This document shows, in pieces, positions 8,464 to 15,074 of a DNA stretch of 17,268 bases. Made by a program: the position numbers and the translations under genes. Below the pieces are notes generated by a model. It did not search any database and was not told the DNA's origin. It saw only the letters and a list, made by a program, of their open reading frames with translations. Origin of the DNA: Candidatus Hebobacteria bacterium. Lineage in GTDB: Bacteria > Armatimonadota > Hebobacteria > Hebobacterales > Hebobacteraceae. Numbering within the stretch: position 1 is the stretch's first letter; every line of letters begins with the position of its first letter. Where the stretch lies: NCBI GenBank assembly GCA_029821235.1, contig JALGTT010000004.1:1-17268 (forward strand). Reading direction: 5' to 3'.

Positions 8464-8496
8464 GCTCTCGCTCCTCATCACGTCATTGTCCTCCCC

Positions 8497-9615
8497 TCAC
8501 CCACCGGCCGAGGGGGCCGATCTCCGCGCGGGGCTTTCCGGCATCGGGCCGAGAGGTGACCCCGCCTCCCCGCGCCACCGCCGCCACGCCCGGCTCACCC
8601 CGGAGACCAGCACCCCGAAGGGCGCCTCGCCGGTGACCAGCGCGAGGAGGGTCAACTCCATCGCCACCAGGAGCGCGCCGATCCCGTCTATCGCCACCAC
8701 CACGCCCGCCCCCGCGAAGGCGGCGGCCATGAGGTAGACCGCGAAGGCGCTCTCCCGGGCGGTGAGCCCCCGGGCGAACAGCCGGTGGGGCAGGTGGTCG
8801 CGGCCATTGGACTCCAGCAACGCGCGCAACTTGCGCAGCCCGGCGCGATGGCGGCGGAGGTGCACCACGATGATGTCCCACACCGGCACCGCCAGGGGCA
8901 GGGCGGCCACCCATGCCTGGGTGAAGGGAGGAGCGCCGCGGGCGGCGGCCATCGCCAGCGCCCCCAGCAGAAAGCCCAGCACCGTGCTGCCCGCGTCCCC
9001 GAGGAAGATGGAGGCGGGAGGGTAGTTGTACCGCAGAAATCCGAGGCAGGCCCCCGCCAGCGCGGCGGCCATCGTCGCCACCGCCCAGTGTGAGTAGACG
9101 GCGGCGATCACGCACAAGGCCGCGGCGGCCACCGCCCCGACGCCGGCCGCGATGCCGTCCGCGCAGTCCAGGCAATTGATGGCATTGGTGACGCCCAGCA
9201 GCCAGATGATGGAGATGAGATAGTTGGCCGGCTCCCACGGGAACCACTGGAAGCGGATGCCGGCCGCCACCACCCCCAGCGCGCCGGCCGTCTGGAGCAT
9301 CAGTCTGAGGCGGGCGGAAATGGCGAGGCGGTCGTCTATCAACCCCAGGAAGAGGAGCCCCCCACCACCCCCGATCAGCCAGATGGAGCGAAGGTCGAGG
9401 GGCGCGAAGAGCAGATAGGCGCCGACCGCCGCGAGATACAACGCGAGACCGCCGAGCAGCGGCAGGCCGCGGCCTTGCGGCTTGCGCGGGTTGGGGCGGT
9501 CAATGAACCCGAGCCGGCCGGCGATGGAGCGCATCGCCGGGGTCAGCAGCACCCCCAGCGAGAGGCTCACACCAGCACAGGCGGCGATGGTGATGATCGG
9601 TCGCTCCAGCATCAT
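8497..9615 (-). CDS. Polyprenyl-phosphate sugar-1-phosphate transferase (WecA/MraY-like PNPT)
   Basis: This 372-residue polytopic membrane protein has about ten hydrophobic helices. It carries the family's cytoplasmic motifs: GFIDRPNPRKPQGRGLPLLGG near 36-56, LGLIDDR near 90, NAINCLDCADGIAAG (the NxxNxxDGxDG-type Mg-binding loop, with Cys at an unusual position), FLGDAGS, and RDHLPHRL as the His-containing loop. Family role: transfer of HexNAc-1-phosphate or a related sugar phosphate from a UDP-sugar to undecaprenyl phosphate, starting repeat-unit assembly. It is the only initiating transferase seen, so it probably starts this polymer. The start overlaps the aminotransferase stop as ATGA and a second ATG follows immediately. 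The C-terminal about 30 residues are Arg/Pro-rich and cytoplasmic. It could alternatively be a TagO/WecA housekeeping enzyme, but the context argues against that. Confidence 0.93.
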   Translation of the reverse strand: MMLERPIITIAACAGVSLSLGVLLTPAMRSIAGRLGFIDRPNPRKPQGRGLPLLGGLALYLAAVGAYLLFAPLDLRSIWLIGGGGGLLFLGLIDDRLAISARLRLMLQTAGALGVVAAGIRFQWFPWEPANYLISIIWLLGVTNAINCLDCADGIAAGVGAVAAAALCVIAAVYSHWAVATMAAALAGACLGFLRYNYPPASIFLGDAGSTVLGFLLGALAMAAARGAPPFTQAWVAALPLAVPVWDIIVVHLRRHRAGLRKLRALLESNGRDHLPHRLFARGLTARESAFAVYLMAAAFAGAGVVVAIDGIGALLVAMELTLLALVTGEAPFGVLVSGVSRAWRRWRGEAGSPLGPMPESPARRSAPSAGG

Positions 9616-10682
9616 GCCGCCGCCCCCACCAGCATCCTGCGGGCTCCCCCGAGCACTTCGCGGGCCGCCCGCAGGAGATGGTCAACTTCCTCCCGGGTGA
9701 GGGAGGGGTACAGCGGGAGGGAGACCGCCTGCTCGTAGTACCGCTCCGCGTTGGGCAGGCACTGCTCTCCCCGGTAGTGGTGGAGGGGCCGGTACACCGG
9801 CCGCTTGCACTCCACCCCGCGCGCGGCGAAGGCGGCGAGCGCCCGGTCTGCGCGCGGAACGCGCACCACATAGCGATAGAAGATGGGCCGGCAGTCCGGG
9901 TCGCGCGGAGGAAGTTGCAGGTCCAGGTCGGCCAGCGCGCGGTCGTACTCGGCGGCGAGGGCGCGCCGACGCCGCAGGAGTTCGGGAAGGCGGGAGAATT
10001 GGCTTCTGCCCAGGCAGGCGGCGAGGTCGCTCATCTGGTAGTTCCAGCGCACCTCGTGGCAATCGTGCTTATCGCAGGTCCGCAGGGACCGGATGCGCTC
10101 CGCCAACTCCGGATCGGAGGTGCACACCATGCCGCCCATGCCGGTGGTGATGACCTTGGTCGCGTAGAAGGAGAACACGGCGAGCGCGCCGCGCGCCCCC
10201 ACCGGCCGGCCCCGCCACCGCGCGCCGAGCGCCTGGGCGCAGTCCTCGATCACCGGAACGGGGCTGTCCTTCACCCACCCCAGGTCGGCGGGATGCCCGA
10301 AGGAGTGGACCACGATCACCGCCTTGGTGCGCGGGCCGAGGCGCCGCTCCACCTCCTCAGGCAGCAGGTTGGCGGTCTCCGGGTCCACGTCACACAACAC
10401 CGGGGCGGCCCCCGTCTGCTCGACGGCATTCATCACCGCCGCGCACGTGTAGGTGGGCAGCAGCACTTCGTCCCCCTGCCCGATGCCCAGTGAGAGCAGC
10501 GCCAGGTGAAGCGCGGCGGTGCCGGAGGAGGTGGCGAGGCCGAAGCGGTGCCCGATGAAGGAGGACACCTCGGCCTCGAACCGGCGCACTTGTCGGCCCG
10601 CGGCGAGCCATCCGGTGTGGAGGGCGGCCTCCACCGCGGCCGCGTCGTCCTGGTCTATGGTGGGGCGGGAGTGACGGATCAT
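9612..10682 (-). CDS. DegT/DnrJ/EryC1/StrS-family sugar aminotransferase
   Basis: This 356-residue PLP enzyme of fold type I shows the family features in order: ATSSGTAALHLALLSLGIG (about 50-68, phosphate-binding), the LLPTYTCAAVMNAV segment, VIEDCAQALGA with Asp147 contacting the pyridine nitrogen, and SFYATKVITTG with Lys176 as the Schiff-base lysine. StrS-type enzymes transaminate keto-sugars attached to nucleotides, usually with glutamate as donor, to give NDP-amino sugars. The gene is coupled on both sides: its ATG overlaps the WbqC-like stop and its TGA overlaps the PNPT start. No Shine-Dalgarno is obvious, consistent with coupling. It likely acts with the epimerase and the WbqC-like protein on one sugar; which carbon is aminated is not visible. 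Confidence 0.95.
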   Translation of the reverse strand: MIRHSRPTIDQDDAAAVEAALHTGWLAAGRQVRRFEAEVSSFIGHRFGLATSSGTAALHLALLSLGIGQGDEVLLPTYTCAAVMNAVEQTGAAPVLCDVDPETANLLPEEVERRLGPRTKAVIVVHSFGHPADLGWVKDSPVPVIEDCAQALGARWRGRPVGARGALAVFSFYATKVITTGMGGMVCTSDPELAERIRSLRTCDKHDCHEVRWNYQMSDLAACLGRSQFSRLPELLRRRRALAAEYDRALADLDLQLPPRDPDCRPIFYRYVVRVPRADRALAAFAARGVECKRPVYRPLHHYRGEQCLPNAERYYEQAVSLPLYPSLTREEVDHLLRAAREVLGGARRMLVGAAA

Positions 10683-11428
10683 GCTACTGCATCCAATCGG
10701 TAGGCTTGGGTTTGCCCGACCTCCGCGGCCGGAACCGCAGTCGCGCCGCGGTGGAGAATCTCCAGCGCGCGGGGGCCCTCGTTGAACAGCAGGTCAACCA
10801 GAGAGAGGTCGGGGATGAATCCCGCCTCCGGAAAGAGTTGGCGGTAGGCGGGGCACTGCCACCTCTGGGCGAGGAGCCGGATGCCCGCCTCCTGGAACCG
10901 GCGGGCGTCGAGATAGGACTCCAGGGCGAAGGCGCCGGTGTAGTAGGCGTCGGCTCCCACCGCGCGGCAGATCTCGATCAGGCGGTCGGTGCTCTCTCCG
11001 GTGATCGGGAGTTCGGAACTCCGCACCAACCGCGTGGCGATCCCGAGGGCGGAGCACAGGTATTGCAGCAGTTCCCAGTTGAGGTCGTTGAGCCGCCGCC
11101 AGGAACGCTGGTAGAAGGCCAGCAGTCCCGGCGCGAATTGCTGGAAGTAGGGCGCGCGGGAGTAACTGAACTGGAGGGCGCGGGCGTGTTTCTCGTTCCA
11201 CCCCTTCACCTCCGCGATCTCGATCTGGTCGAGAGTCTGGCCCAGGTGGGCGCTGACGGGGACGGTGAGGTATTTCCAGCCACCCGCCTGCTTGATCTTG
11301 TTGCGATTCTGGAAGCCGTTCTTGGTGTACTGGACGTCGTCCAGCACCACGAAGACATCCGCCCGCGCGATCTTCTCGAAGTAGCGGAGCCAGGGCAGAT
11401 AATGCAGTTGATGTATCGCCGCGAGCAT
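10679..11428 (-). CDS. WbqC-like family protein
   Basis: The 249-residue protein opens with the diagnostic WbqC-family region: HQLHYLPWLRYFEKIARAD, then VLDDVQYTKNGFQNRNKIK and a LTVPV strand. The family is named after a gene of an O-antigen cluster and is repeatedly found next to amino-sugar genes. It is thought to help modify the amino group of a nucleotide sugar, but I do not regard the reaction as settled. The ATG at 11426-11428 has GAGGAGGAG just upstream, ten bases after the PIG-L stop, and the stop overlaps the aminotransferase start. Its presence, with no GNAT or hexapeptide acetyltransferase nearby, suggests that it could be the step acting on the amine made by the DegT enzyme (inference). 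Confidence 0.92.
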   Translation of the reverse strand: MLAAIHQLHYLPWLRYFEKIARADVFVVLDDVQYTKNGFQNRNKIKQAGGWKYLTVPVSAHLGQTLDQIEIAEVKGWNEKHARALQFSYSRAPYFQQFAPGLLAFYQRSWRRLNDLNWELLQYLCSALGIATRLVRSSELPITGESTDRLIEICRAVGADAYYTGAFALESYLDARRFQEAGIRLLAQRWQCPAYRQLFPEAGFIPDLSLVDLLFNEGPRALEILHRGATAVPAAEVGQTQAYRLDAVA

Positions 11429-11438
11429 TCTCTCCTCC

Positions 11439-12143
11439 TCACACCAACAGCCGGTGGCAGGTAAAGGCTTCGGCCGCCTCCACCGCCGCCTCCGACCCCC
11501 GCAGCCTGGCCAGCCGCTCCAGGTTTTCCAGGCTTGCGTGGTGGGGGTCTTGCTTGATCTGGGAGCGGTGGCAGGAGTGGGCCTGCAGTTTCCGGTCCAG
11601 GTGCTCCCCGCTGATGTCCACGTAGAGATTGAACTGGCGGCGGGGAGCGGGGCTCCAGCCGAGTTGGGGGGAGTCGGCAGACAGCACCACCGGGACGAAC
11701 GGCTTGTCGCAGGGTAGGTGCGGCCGGCAGGCCGCGAAGCCGGCCTCGAAGGTGGCCTGGTGGTCCTGGTTATAGGAGGGAGCCGGCAGGATCACCACCT
11801 CCGGCCGCACGCGGTCGATGGCGAGCGGGCTCTCCCGCTCGATCTGCGCGATCAACTCTCTCCTGGGGATCGCGTCCAGCCGCATGTGCCGCTCGGTGTC
11901 CGCATAGACGACGGTGTGGTCGTCCACCCCCAGGCAGCGCATCGCCGCCTCCAATTCGTTCAGGCGGGTGCGGGCGGAGACGAAGGACTGTTGCTGGTGA
12001 TAGTGATTCAGATCTCCGACCGACATGATCATCACGTACACGGACACGCCCTCCGCCCTGGCCCGGGCGATGGTCCCGCCGCAGGAGAAAGTCTCGTCAT
12101 CGGGGTGAGGCATGATCACGAGGATGCTAGATGCGTTGAGCAA
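11439..12143 (-). CDS. PIG-L/LmbE-family deacetylase
   Basis: This 234-residue soluble protein has the zinc-binding PHPDDE motif at residues 12-17 and a second site SYNQDHQATF with D127 and H128, as in PIG-L N-acetylglucosaminyl deacetylases. The start is TTG at 12141-12143. It is supported by a strong GGAGGAGGG five bases upstream and by the need for the first beta strand (SSILVIM) before PHPDDE. The first ATG (12111-12113) would begin right at the motif. The start overlaps the epimerase by 17 bp. Expected role: removal of an N-acetyl group from a sugar, either a nucleotide-sugar or a lipid-linked intermediate. Related members act on GlcNAc-type, mycothiol or bacillithiol precursors; the operon context favours polysaccharide precursors. 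Confidence 0.93.
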   Translation of the reverse strand: MLNASSILVIMPHPDDETFSCGGTIARARAEGVSVYVMIMSVGDLNHYHQQQSFVSARTRLNELEAAMRCLGVDDHTVVYADTERHMRLDAIPRRELIAQIERESPLAIDRVRPEVVILPAPSYNQDHQATFEAGFAACRPHLPCDKPFVPVVLSADSPQLGWSPAPRRQFNLYVDISGEHLDRKLQAHSCHRSQIKQDPHHASLENLERLARLRGSEAAVEAAEAFTCHRLLV

Positions 12144-13224
12144 CTGGGCCCTCCTCCAGACGCTCTCCTCCCTCCCCCGGTATGGGGAAGTCGAGCGGTA
12201 TTCGGGTCTGAATATCGAGATAGGCGAGCGCCCTGTCGGGGACGGCGCGGGGGGCGACGGAGTAGTGAGAGGCGCACCACGAGATGGTCTGGCGCAGTCC
12301 CTCCTCCAGGCTCACCTTGGGCGCGAAACCGAGCAGTTTGCGCGCCTTGGAGATCTCCGGGCAGCGGCGCGGGGTATCCTCGTGGCGCTGGCCATAGTAG
12401 TCTTCATAGGGCACCTGCATGATGGGCGACTTCGAATCGGTGAGCCGCTTGACGAGCAGGGCGAGATCCATGATGGAGGTCTCGACCGGATTGCCGATGT
12501 TGAAGGCCTCGCCGACCGCCTCGGGACGTTCGCCGGCGAGAATGGTCCCCTGCACGGTATCGCTGACATAGGTGAAACTGCGAGTCTGGCGGCCGCCGTT
12601 GTGCACGGTGATCGGCTCCCCCCGCAGCGCCTGCCGGATGAAGTTGGCGACCACGCTGCCGTAGCCGTTCTCGTTGAGGCGGGGCCCGTAGCAGTTGAAG
12701 TAGCGGACCACCGATACTTCGAGGCCCTTGCTGTGGTAGGCCCACGCCAGGTGCTCGTCAATCGCCTTGCTGGCGGAGTAGGACCAGCGGTTGACGAAGG
12801 TGGGCCCCAGCACGCGGTCGGCGTCCTCCGAGAGCCGCCCGCCATTGGAGCGGCCGTAGATCTCGCTGCTGGAGGTGATGACCACCCGCTTCCAGTGGCG
12901 GGCGCAGGAGGCGAGAACGTTCTCCGTTCCCCTGACATTGGTGAGAATGGCCCCCAGCGGGTCGGCGACGATGTGCCGCACCCCCACCGCGGCCGCCAGG
13001 TGGTAGACGAGATCCGCCTCGGACACCAGTTGGTCCAACTGCTCTGCATTGAGGATCGAGTCGCATACGAATCGGAAGCCGCTCTTGCCGAGGTGATGCC
13101 GGATGCTGTCGATGCTCCCCACCGCGAGGTTGTCCAGAACGCACACCTCATGCTCGCGGGCTCGCAGTTCGTCCACCAGGTGGGAGCCGATAAAGCCCGC
13201 GCCCCCGGTCACCAACACCTTCAT
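12127..13224 (-). CDS. NAD-dependent nucleotide-sugar epimerase/dehydratase (extended SDR)
   Basis: This 365-residue protein is the first gene of the operon. The ATG at 13222-13224 has GGGAGG seven bases upstream. It begins MKVLVTGGAGFIGSHL, with the TGxxGxxG dinucleotide-binding site at residues 6-13. It has DN at the end of the second beta strand (31-32), HLAAAVGV, SSSEIYG with the catalytic Ser near 118-120, and the YxxxK pair Tyr149/Lys153 in YSASK. Later VRYFNCYGPR and RSFTYVSDTV match the substrate-binding parts of UDP-glucose 4-epimerase/UDP-GlcA decarboxylase relatives. It interconverts or oxidises an NDP-sugar, perhaps making the keto or epimeric substrate for the DegT enzyme. A C-terminal tail of about 45 residues lies beyond the usual core. 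Exact chemistry is not determinable. Confidence 0.94.
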   Translation of the reverse strand: MKVLVTGGAGFIGSHLVDELRAREHEVCVLDNLAVGSIDSIRHHLGKSGFRFVCDSILNAEQLDQLVSEADLVYHLAAAVGVRHIVADPLGAILTNVRGTENVLASCARHWKRVVITSSSEIYGRSNGGRLSEDADRVLGPTFVNRWSYSASKAIDEHLAWAYHSKGLEVSVVRYFNCYGPRLNENGYGSVVANFIRQALRGEPITVHNGGRQTRSFTYVSDTVQGTILAGERPEAVGEAFNIGNPVETSIMDLALLVKRLTDSKSPIMQVPYEDYYGQRHEDTPRRCPEISKARKLLGFAPKVSLEEGLRQTISWCASHYSVAPRAVPDRALAYLDIQTRIPLDFPIPGEGGERLEEGPVAQRI

Positions 13225-13421
13225 TTGTCTGCCTCCCAGGGAAGCCGACCGGACGGGTGGGAGGGCGCGCCTCGCCGGGCTGGGGGGGGGCGGCGTGGAG
13301 TCGGGGGCAGATGGTGCTGCGAGTTGGCGTGATCCCTGGGCGTAGGCCGCAAGCGCTGCCAGCGAGGCCGCGGGCCGATGCGGGGATGAGAGATAGACGA
13401 AGGGCGGATTCCGCTCGGCCC

Positions 13422-13437
13422 GCCGTCTTCCGACGGC
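13422..13437 (-). ncRNA. Leader hairpin with GGAA loop
   Basis: On the minus strand GCCGTC and GACGGC form a perfect 6-bp stem closed by a GGAA tetraloop (a GNRA loop). It lies about 200 nt upstream of the epimerase start, inside the predicted leader. GGA in a hairpin loop is also the core of CsrA/RsmA sites, though in a GC-rich genome a GNRA hairpin may simply be structural. Confidence 0.45.
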
Positions 13438-13469
13438 CAGCCTCCATGTTGTCCCTGTCCGATGCCGAC

Positions 13470-13489
13470 TTCGCTCCTTACTGCGCGAA
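13470..13489 (-). ncRNA. Leader hairpin with AAGGA in its loop
   Basis: On the minus strand TTCGC pairs with GCGAA (5 bp) around a ten-base loop GCAGTAAGGA. The loop shows an A(N)GGA core, the preferred CsrA/RsmA motif. No open frame of convincing composition follows at Shine-Dalgarno distance, so it does not look like a ribosome binding site. The stem is short, so this is a weak call alone; it gains weight from neighbouring hairpins with GGA loops. Confidence 0.35.
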
Positions 13490-13498
13490 ATGTGGATG

Positions 13499-13524
13499 GC
13501 ACCGGGCGCTTCCGCGCCCCGTGC
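13499..13524 (-). ncRNA. Leader hairpin with GGAA loop and G-G mismatch
   Basis: On the minus strand GCAC-G-GGGCGC, a GGAA loop, then GCGCCC-G-GTGC make a 10-bp stem interrupted by one symmetric G-G mismatch. It is separated by only two bases from the next larger hairpin (13527-13563), so the two may stack. The stability is obvious by eye; function is inferred only. Confidence 0.5.
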
Positions 13525-13526
13525 GA

Positions 13527-13563
13527 TGTGTCGGCGGGCGCGTCAGCGCGCATGGCCGACACA
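13527..13563 (-). ncRNA. Large leader hairpin, 9 + 5 bp
   Basis: The arms TGTGTCGGC and GCCGACACA form 9 perfect pairs. After a small internal loop (three bases against two), GCGCG/CGCGC adds five pairs closed by a CTGA tetraloop. It is the largest hairpin of the leader, and it abuts the GGAA hairpin at 13499-13524. It could be part of a structured 5' leader, an attenuator, or a transcriptional pause element. No poly-U follows on the minus strand, so it is not a typical intrinsic terminator. Confidence 0.5.
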
Positions 13564-13652
13564 GTCGAGGGAAGGGAACAACCGGCCGCCGTCATGGCGC
13601 GCGGCCTGAGACCCTCCCCGTTCGCCCATCCCCACCATCACAGGACGGATCT

Positions 13653-13675
13653 CAAGCCGGTTGGCCATGGGCTTG
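13653..13675 (-). ncRNA. Hairpin near the predicted 5' end of the leader
   Basis: On the minus strand CAAGCC and GGCTTG form six perfect pairs around an 11-base loop that starts with CATGG. If transcription starts near 13682, this would be the first structure of the transcript and could protect the 5' end. Weak on its own. Confidence 0.3.
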
Positions 13676-13688
13676 CGAAATCGGCGTC

Positions 13689-13718
13689 AATAAACCACAG
13701 GCCGGGGACCTCGGTCAA
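13689..13718 (-). promoter_or_regulatory. Candidate sigma-70 promoter for the polysaccharide operon
   Basis: On the minus strand TTGACC (13713-13718, five of six matches to the -35 consensus) is followed after 18 bases by TTTATT (13689-13694, four of six to the -10 consensus). It is one of the few AT-containing stretches of the gap and lies directly next to the AGACAATT inverted repeat. It would place the start near 13682 and give a leader of about 458 nt. Other promoters closer to the gene cannot be excluded. Confidence 0.4.
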
Positions 13719-13742
13719 GACAATTCCGCGGCCAAATTGTCT
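13718..13742. promoter_or_regulatory. Inverted repeat AGACAATT-9-AATTGTCT, likely operator
   Basis: The two 8-base arms (13718-13725 and 13735-13742) are perfect inverse complements with a nine-base GC-rich spacer. The repeat touches the candidate -35 box by one base. The symmetry and position suit binding of a dimeric regulator, either as an activator at -35 or as a repressor. The regulator is not encoded in the window. Confidence 0.5.
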
Positions 13743-13770
13743 ACAACCCGCGCGAAGAGGCGACACGCGC

Positions 13771-13785
13771 GCGACAATGCGACAA
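13771..13785. repeat. Tandem GCGACAA boxes upstream of the promoter
   Basis: GCGACAA occurs twice, at 13771-13777 and 13779-13785, separated by one T; a shorter GCGACA is at 13760-13765. The GACAA core is the same as in the inverted repeat at 13718-13742, giving at least four copies of the core within 67 bases. This looks like an array of sites for one DNA-binding protein, centred about 55-70 bases upstream of the candidate -35 box. Confidence 0.4.
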
Positions 13786-13824
13786 CACGGGAGTCCGGGG
13801 CACAGAGAAGAGGGAACGCGACGC

Positions 13825-13863
13825 GCGGCGAGAGCGGCATCGTCCCGTGACCGCTCTCGCCGC
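13825..13863 (-). terminator. Perfect 13-bp hairpin after the PilX-like gene
   Basis: The arms 13825-13837 and 13851-13863 are perfectly complementary over 13 bp around a 13-base loop. It begins 30 bases after the stop of the PilX-like gene. The minus strand after the stem is only moderately T-rich (TTCCCTCTTCTCTG), so it is a terminator without a clean U tract, or a 3'-end stabiliser. It would separate pilin transcription from the polysaccharide operon. Confidence 0.6.
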
Positions 13864-13893
13864 TATCCCACAGCACAGGCCGGCCCGGTCTGG

Positions 13894-14988
13894 CTACCTG
13901 ACCCTCCTCCAGGAAACCGCGTCGAACTGCGGGGGGGCGGCGTCGTTGCCGGGCATCTCGACGTCCACCTGTTTGTAGGTGACGCTCAGGGTGCCGTTAC
14001 ACTTGATCACGTCCGCGGCCACTCCGCCGATGATCTCCGCGTTGCCGTTGCCCTGGAAGGTGCTGGGCACGTCCACGTTGTGGGCGTAGACCCAGCCCTC
14101 GATGCGACAGGAACCGTTCACCCTCACGCCCCCCGCGCAGATGATGGCGAACTCATCCTCGGGGTTGACCAGGGTGGCGTTGCCGTTGACGCGCACGGAG
14201 CCGGTGACCACCACCACCCCCGTGCCGCGGAACTGCCCGTTGATGGTGGCATTGCCATCCACGAAGGTGATGCCGTCCAGATCGGTGATGTTGCTGAAGT
14301 TCTGGTCTCCTTCGAGGATAGTGGTCGCGTTCGCCCGGTAGTAGGCCAGGTCAATCGCGGGCATGGGGATGCGGGGCTGATTGTCCAATATGTCACCGGT
14401 GATGTCGGGGTCCCCCTTGTTCTTGATGTTGCCCATCGCCGAGACATCTCCGTCCACACTGGGGCCGCCCTTGATGGTGATGTTTCCGTTGGCGTGCACG
14501 TCGCCGATCAAGTCGAAGGTACCGGACATGGTGAGGTCGGCATCGGAGAACAGGGCGTGCGAGAAAACGGGGTTCTGAGGCCCGTCGGGAGAGTCCAGGA
14601 ACACTCCCACCACCTTGACCCGGGAGGTCCATCCCTGGTAGACGCCGTCGGAAGTGAGCAGGATGGTGTTCCCGGTGCCGCCCCACTCCTCGGCGGTCAC
14701 AGTGAAGTGTCCGCCTGTGAGCGGGTAACGGGTCCAGGTCTGAGGCAGGCTGTCGGAGCCGTTGTTGTAGAGTTGCCACGCGGCGAAGTCAATGCCGGCC
14801 TCGGCGAGGTTGAACGCCGCGGTCTCCTTCTTGATCCGGCTGGCGTTGCTCATCTCCTGCACGGCCTGGGAGACCATGCTGGCCCCCAGGATCAAGATCA
14901 CGAACAGGAAGATGATGGCGGCGATCAGCGCGAAGCCTCGGTCGCCGCGCCCGGCGGGATCTCTCGCTCGTATCAATGCAATTCTCAT
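13894..14988 (-). CDS. PilX-like minor pilin with C-terminal beta-helix repeats
   Basis: This 364-residue protein has an ATG at 14986-14988, with AGGAGG eight bases upstream. The prepilin peptidase site is GDRG|FALIAA (cleavage after Gly18), followed by a membrane helix to about residue 40. As in PilX-type proteins, Glu is absent at position +5. Residues 60-140 are a pilin-like region. From about 145 onward short Gly/Asn/Asp-rich strands repeat (GDVHANGNITIKG, VDGDVSAMGNIKNKG, DGNATINGQFRGTG, GSVRVNGNATLV), resembling bactofilin-style right-handed beta-helix coils. Family role: a minor pilin that helps initiate pilus assembly or mediates contact. It follows the PilW- and PilV-like genes in the same direction. 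The long beta domain suggests a pilus-tip adhesin or surface sensor (inference). Confidence 0.88.
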   Translation of the reverse strand: MRIALIRARDPAGRGDRGFALIAAIIFLFVILILGASMVSQAVQEMSNASRIKKETAAFNLAEAGIDFAAWQLYNNGSDSLPQTWTRYPLTGGHFTVTAEEWGGTGNTILLTSDGVYQGWTSRVKVVGVFLDSPDGPQNPVFSHALFSDADLTMSGTFDLIGDVHANGNITIKGGPSVDGDVSAMGNIKNKGDPDITGDILDNQPRIPMPAIDLAYYRANATTILEGDQNFSNITDLDGITFVDGNATINGQFRGTGVVVVTGSVRVNGNATLVNPEDEFAIICAGGVRVNGSCRIEGWVYAHNVDVPSTFQGNGNAEIIGGVAADVIKCNGTLSVTYKQVDVEMPGNDAAPPQFDAVSWRRVR

Positions 14989-15074
14989 CTCTCCAACCTC
15001 CTACTCGGCCCGCGGCACGCAAGCCGAACCAGGTTGGGATCGGCGCCGGTGAGCGCCAACCGCTAACCATGGAA

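Larger units (their letters stand above)
13225..13893. other. Regulatory gap between pilin genes and polysaccharide operon
   Basis: This is a stretch of 669 bases with no convincing gene on either strand. Reading in the minus direction it contains the terminator-like hairpin after the PilX-like gene, a group of GACAA/TTGTC boxes, a candidate promoter, and a leader of roughly 450 nt with several strong hairpins, a run of nine G (13282-13290, C on the transcript) and the ribosome binding site of the epimerase gene. Individual elements are listed separately. Confidence 0.75.

Noticed and set aside
13221..13595. Minus-strand frame of 124 codons in the leader whose stop overlaps the epimerase ATG.
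   Set aside because: The protein is Pro/Arg/Ser/His-rich low complexity without a domain, and the epimerase has its own strong ribosome binding site. A leader peptide is possible but unsupported.
13547..13669. Short minus-strand frame starting MANRLEIRPVMVGMG in the leader.
   Set aside because: It has no ribosome binding site and only a passing likeness to IS21-type transposase N-termini. It is too short and unsupported to list.
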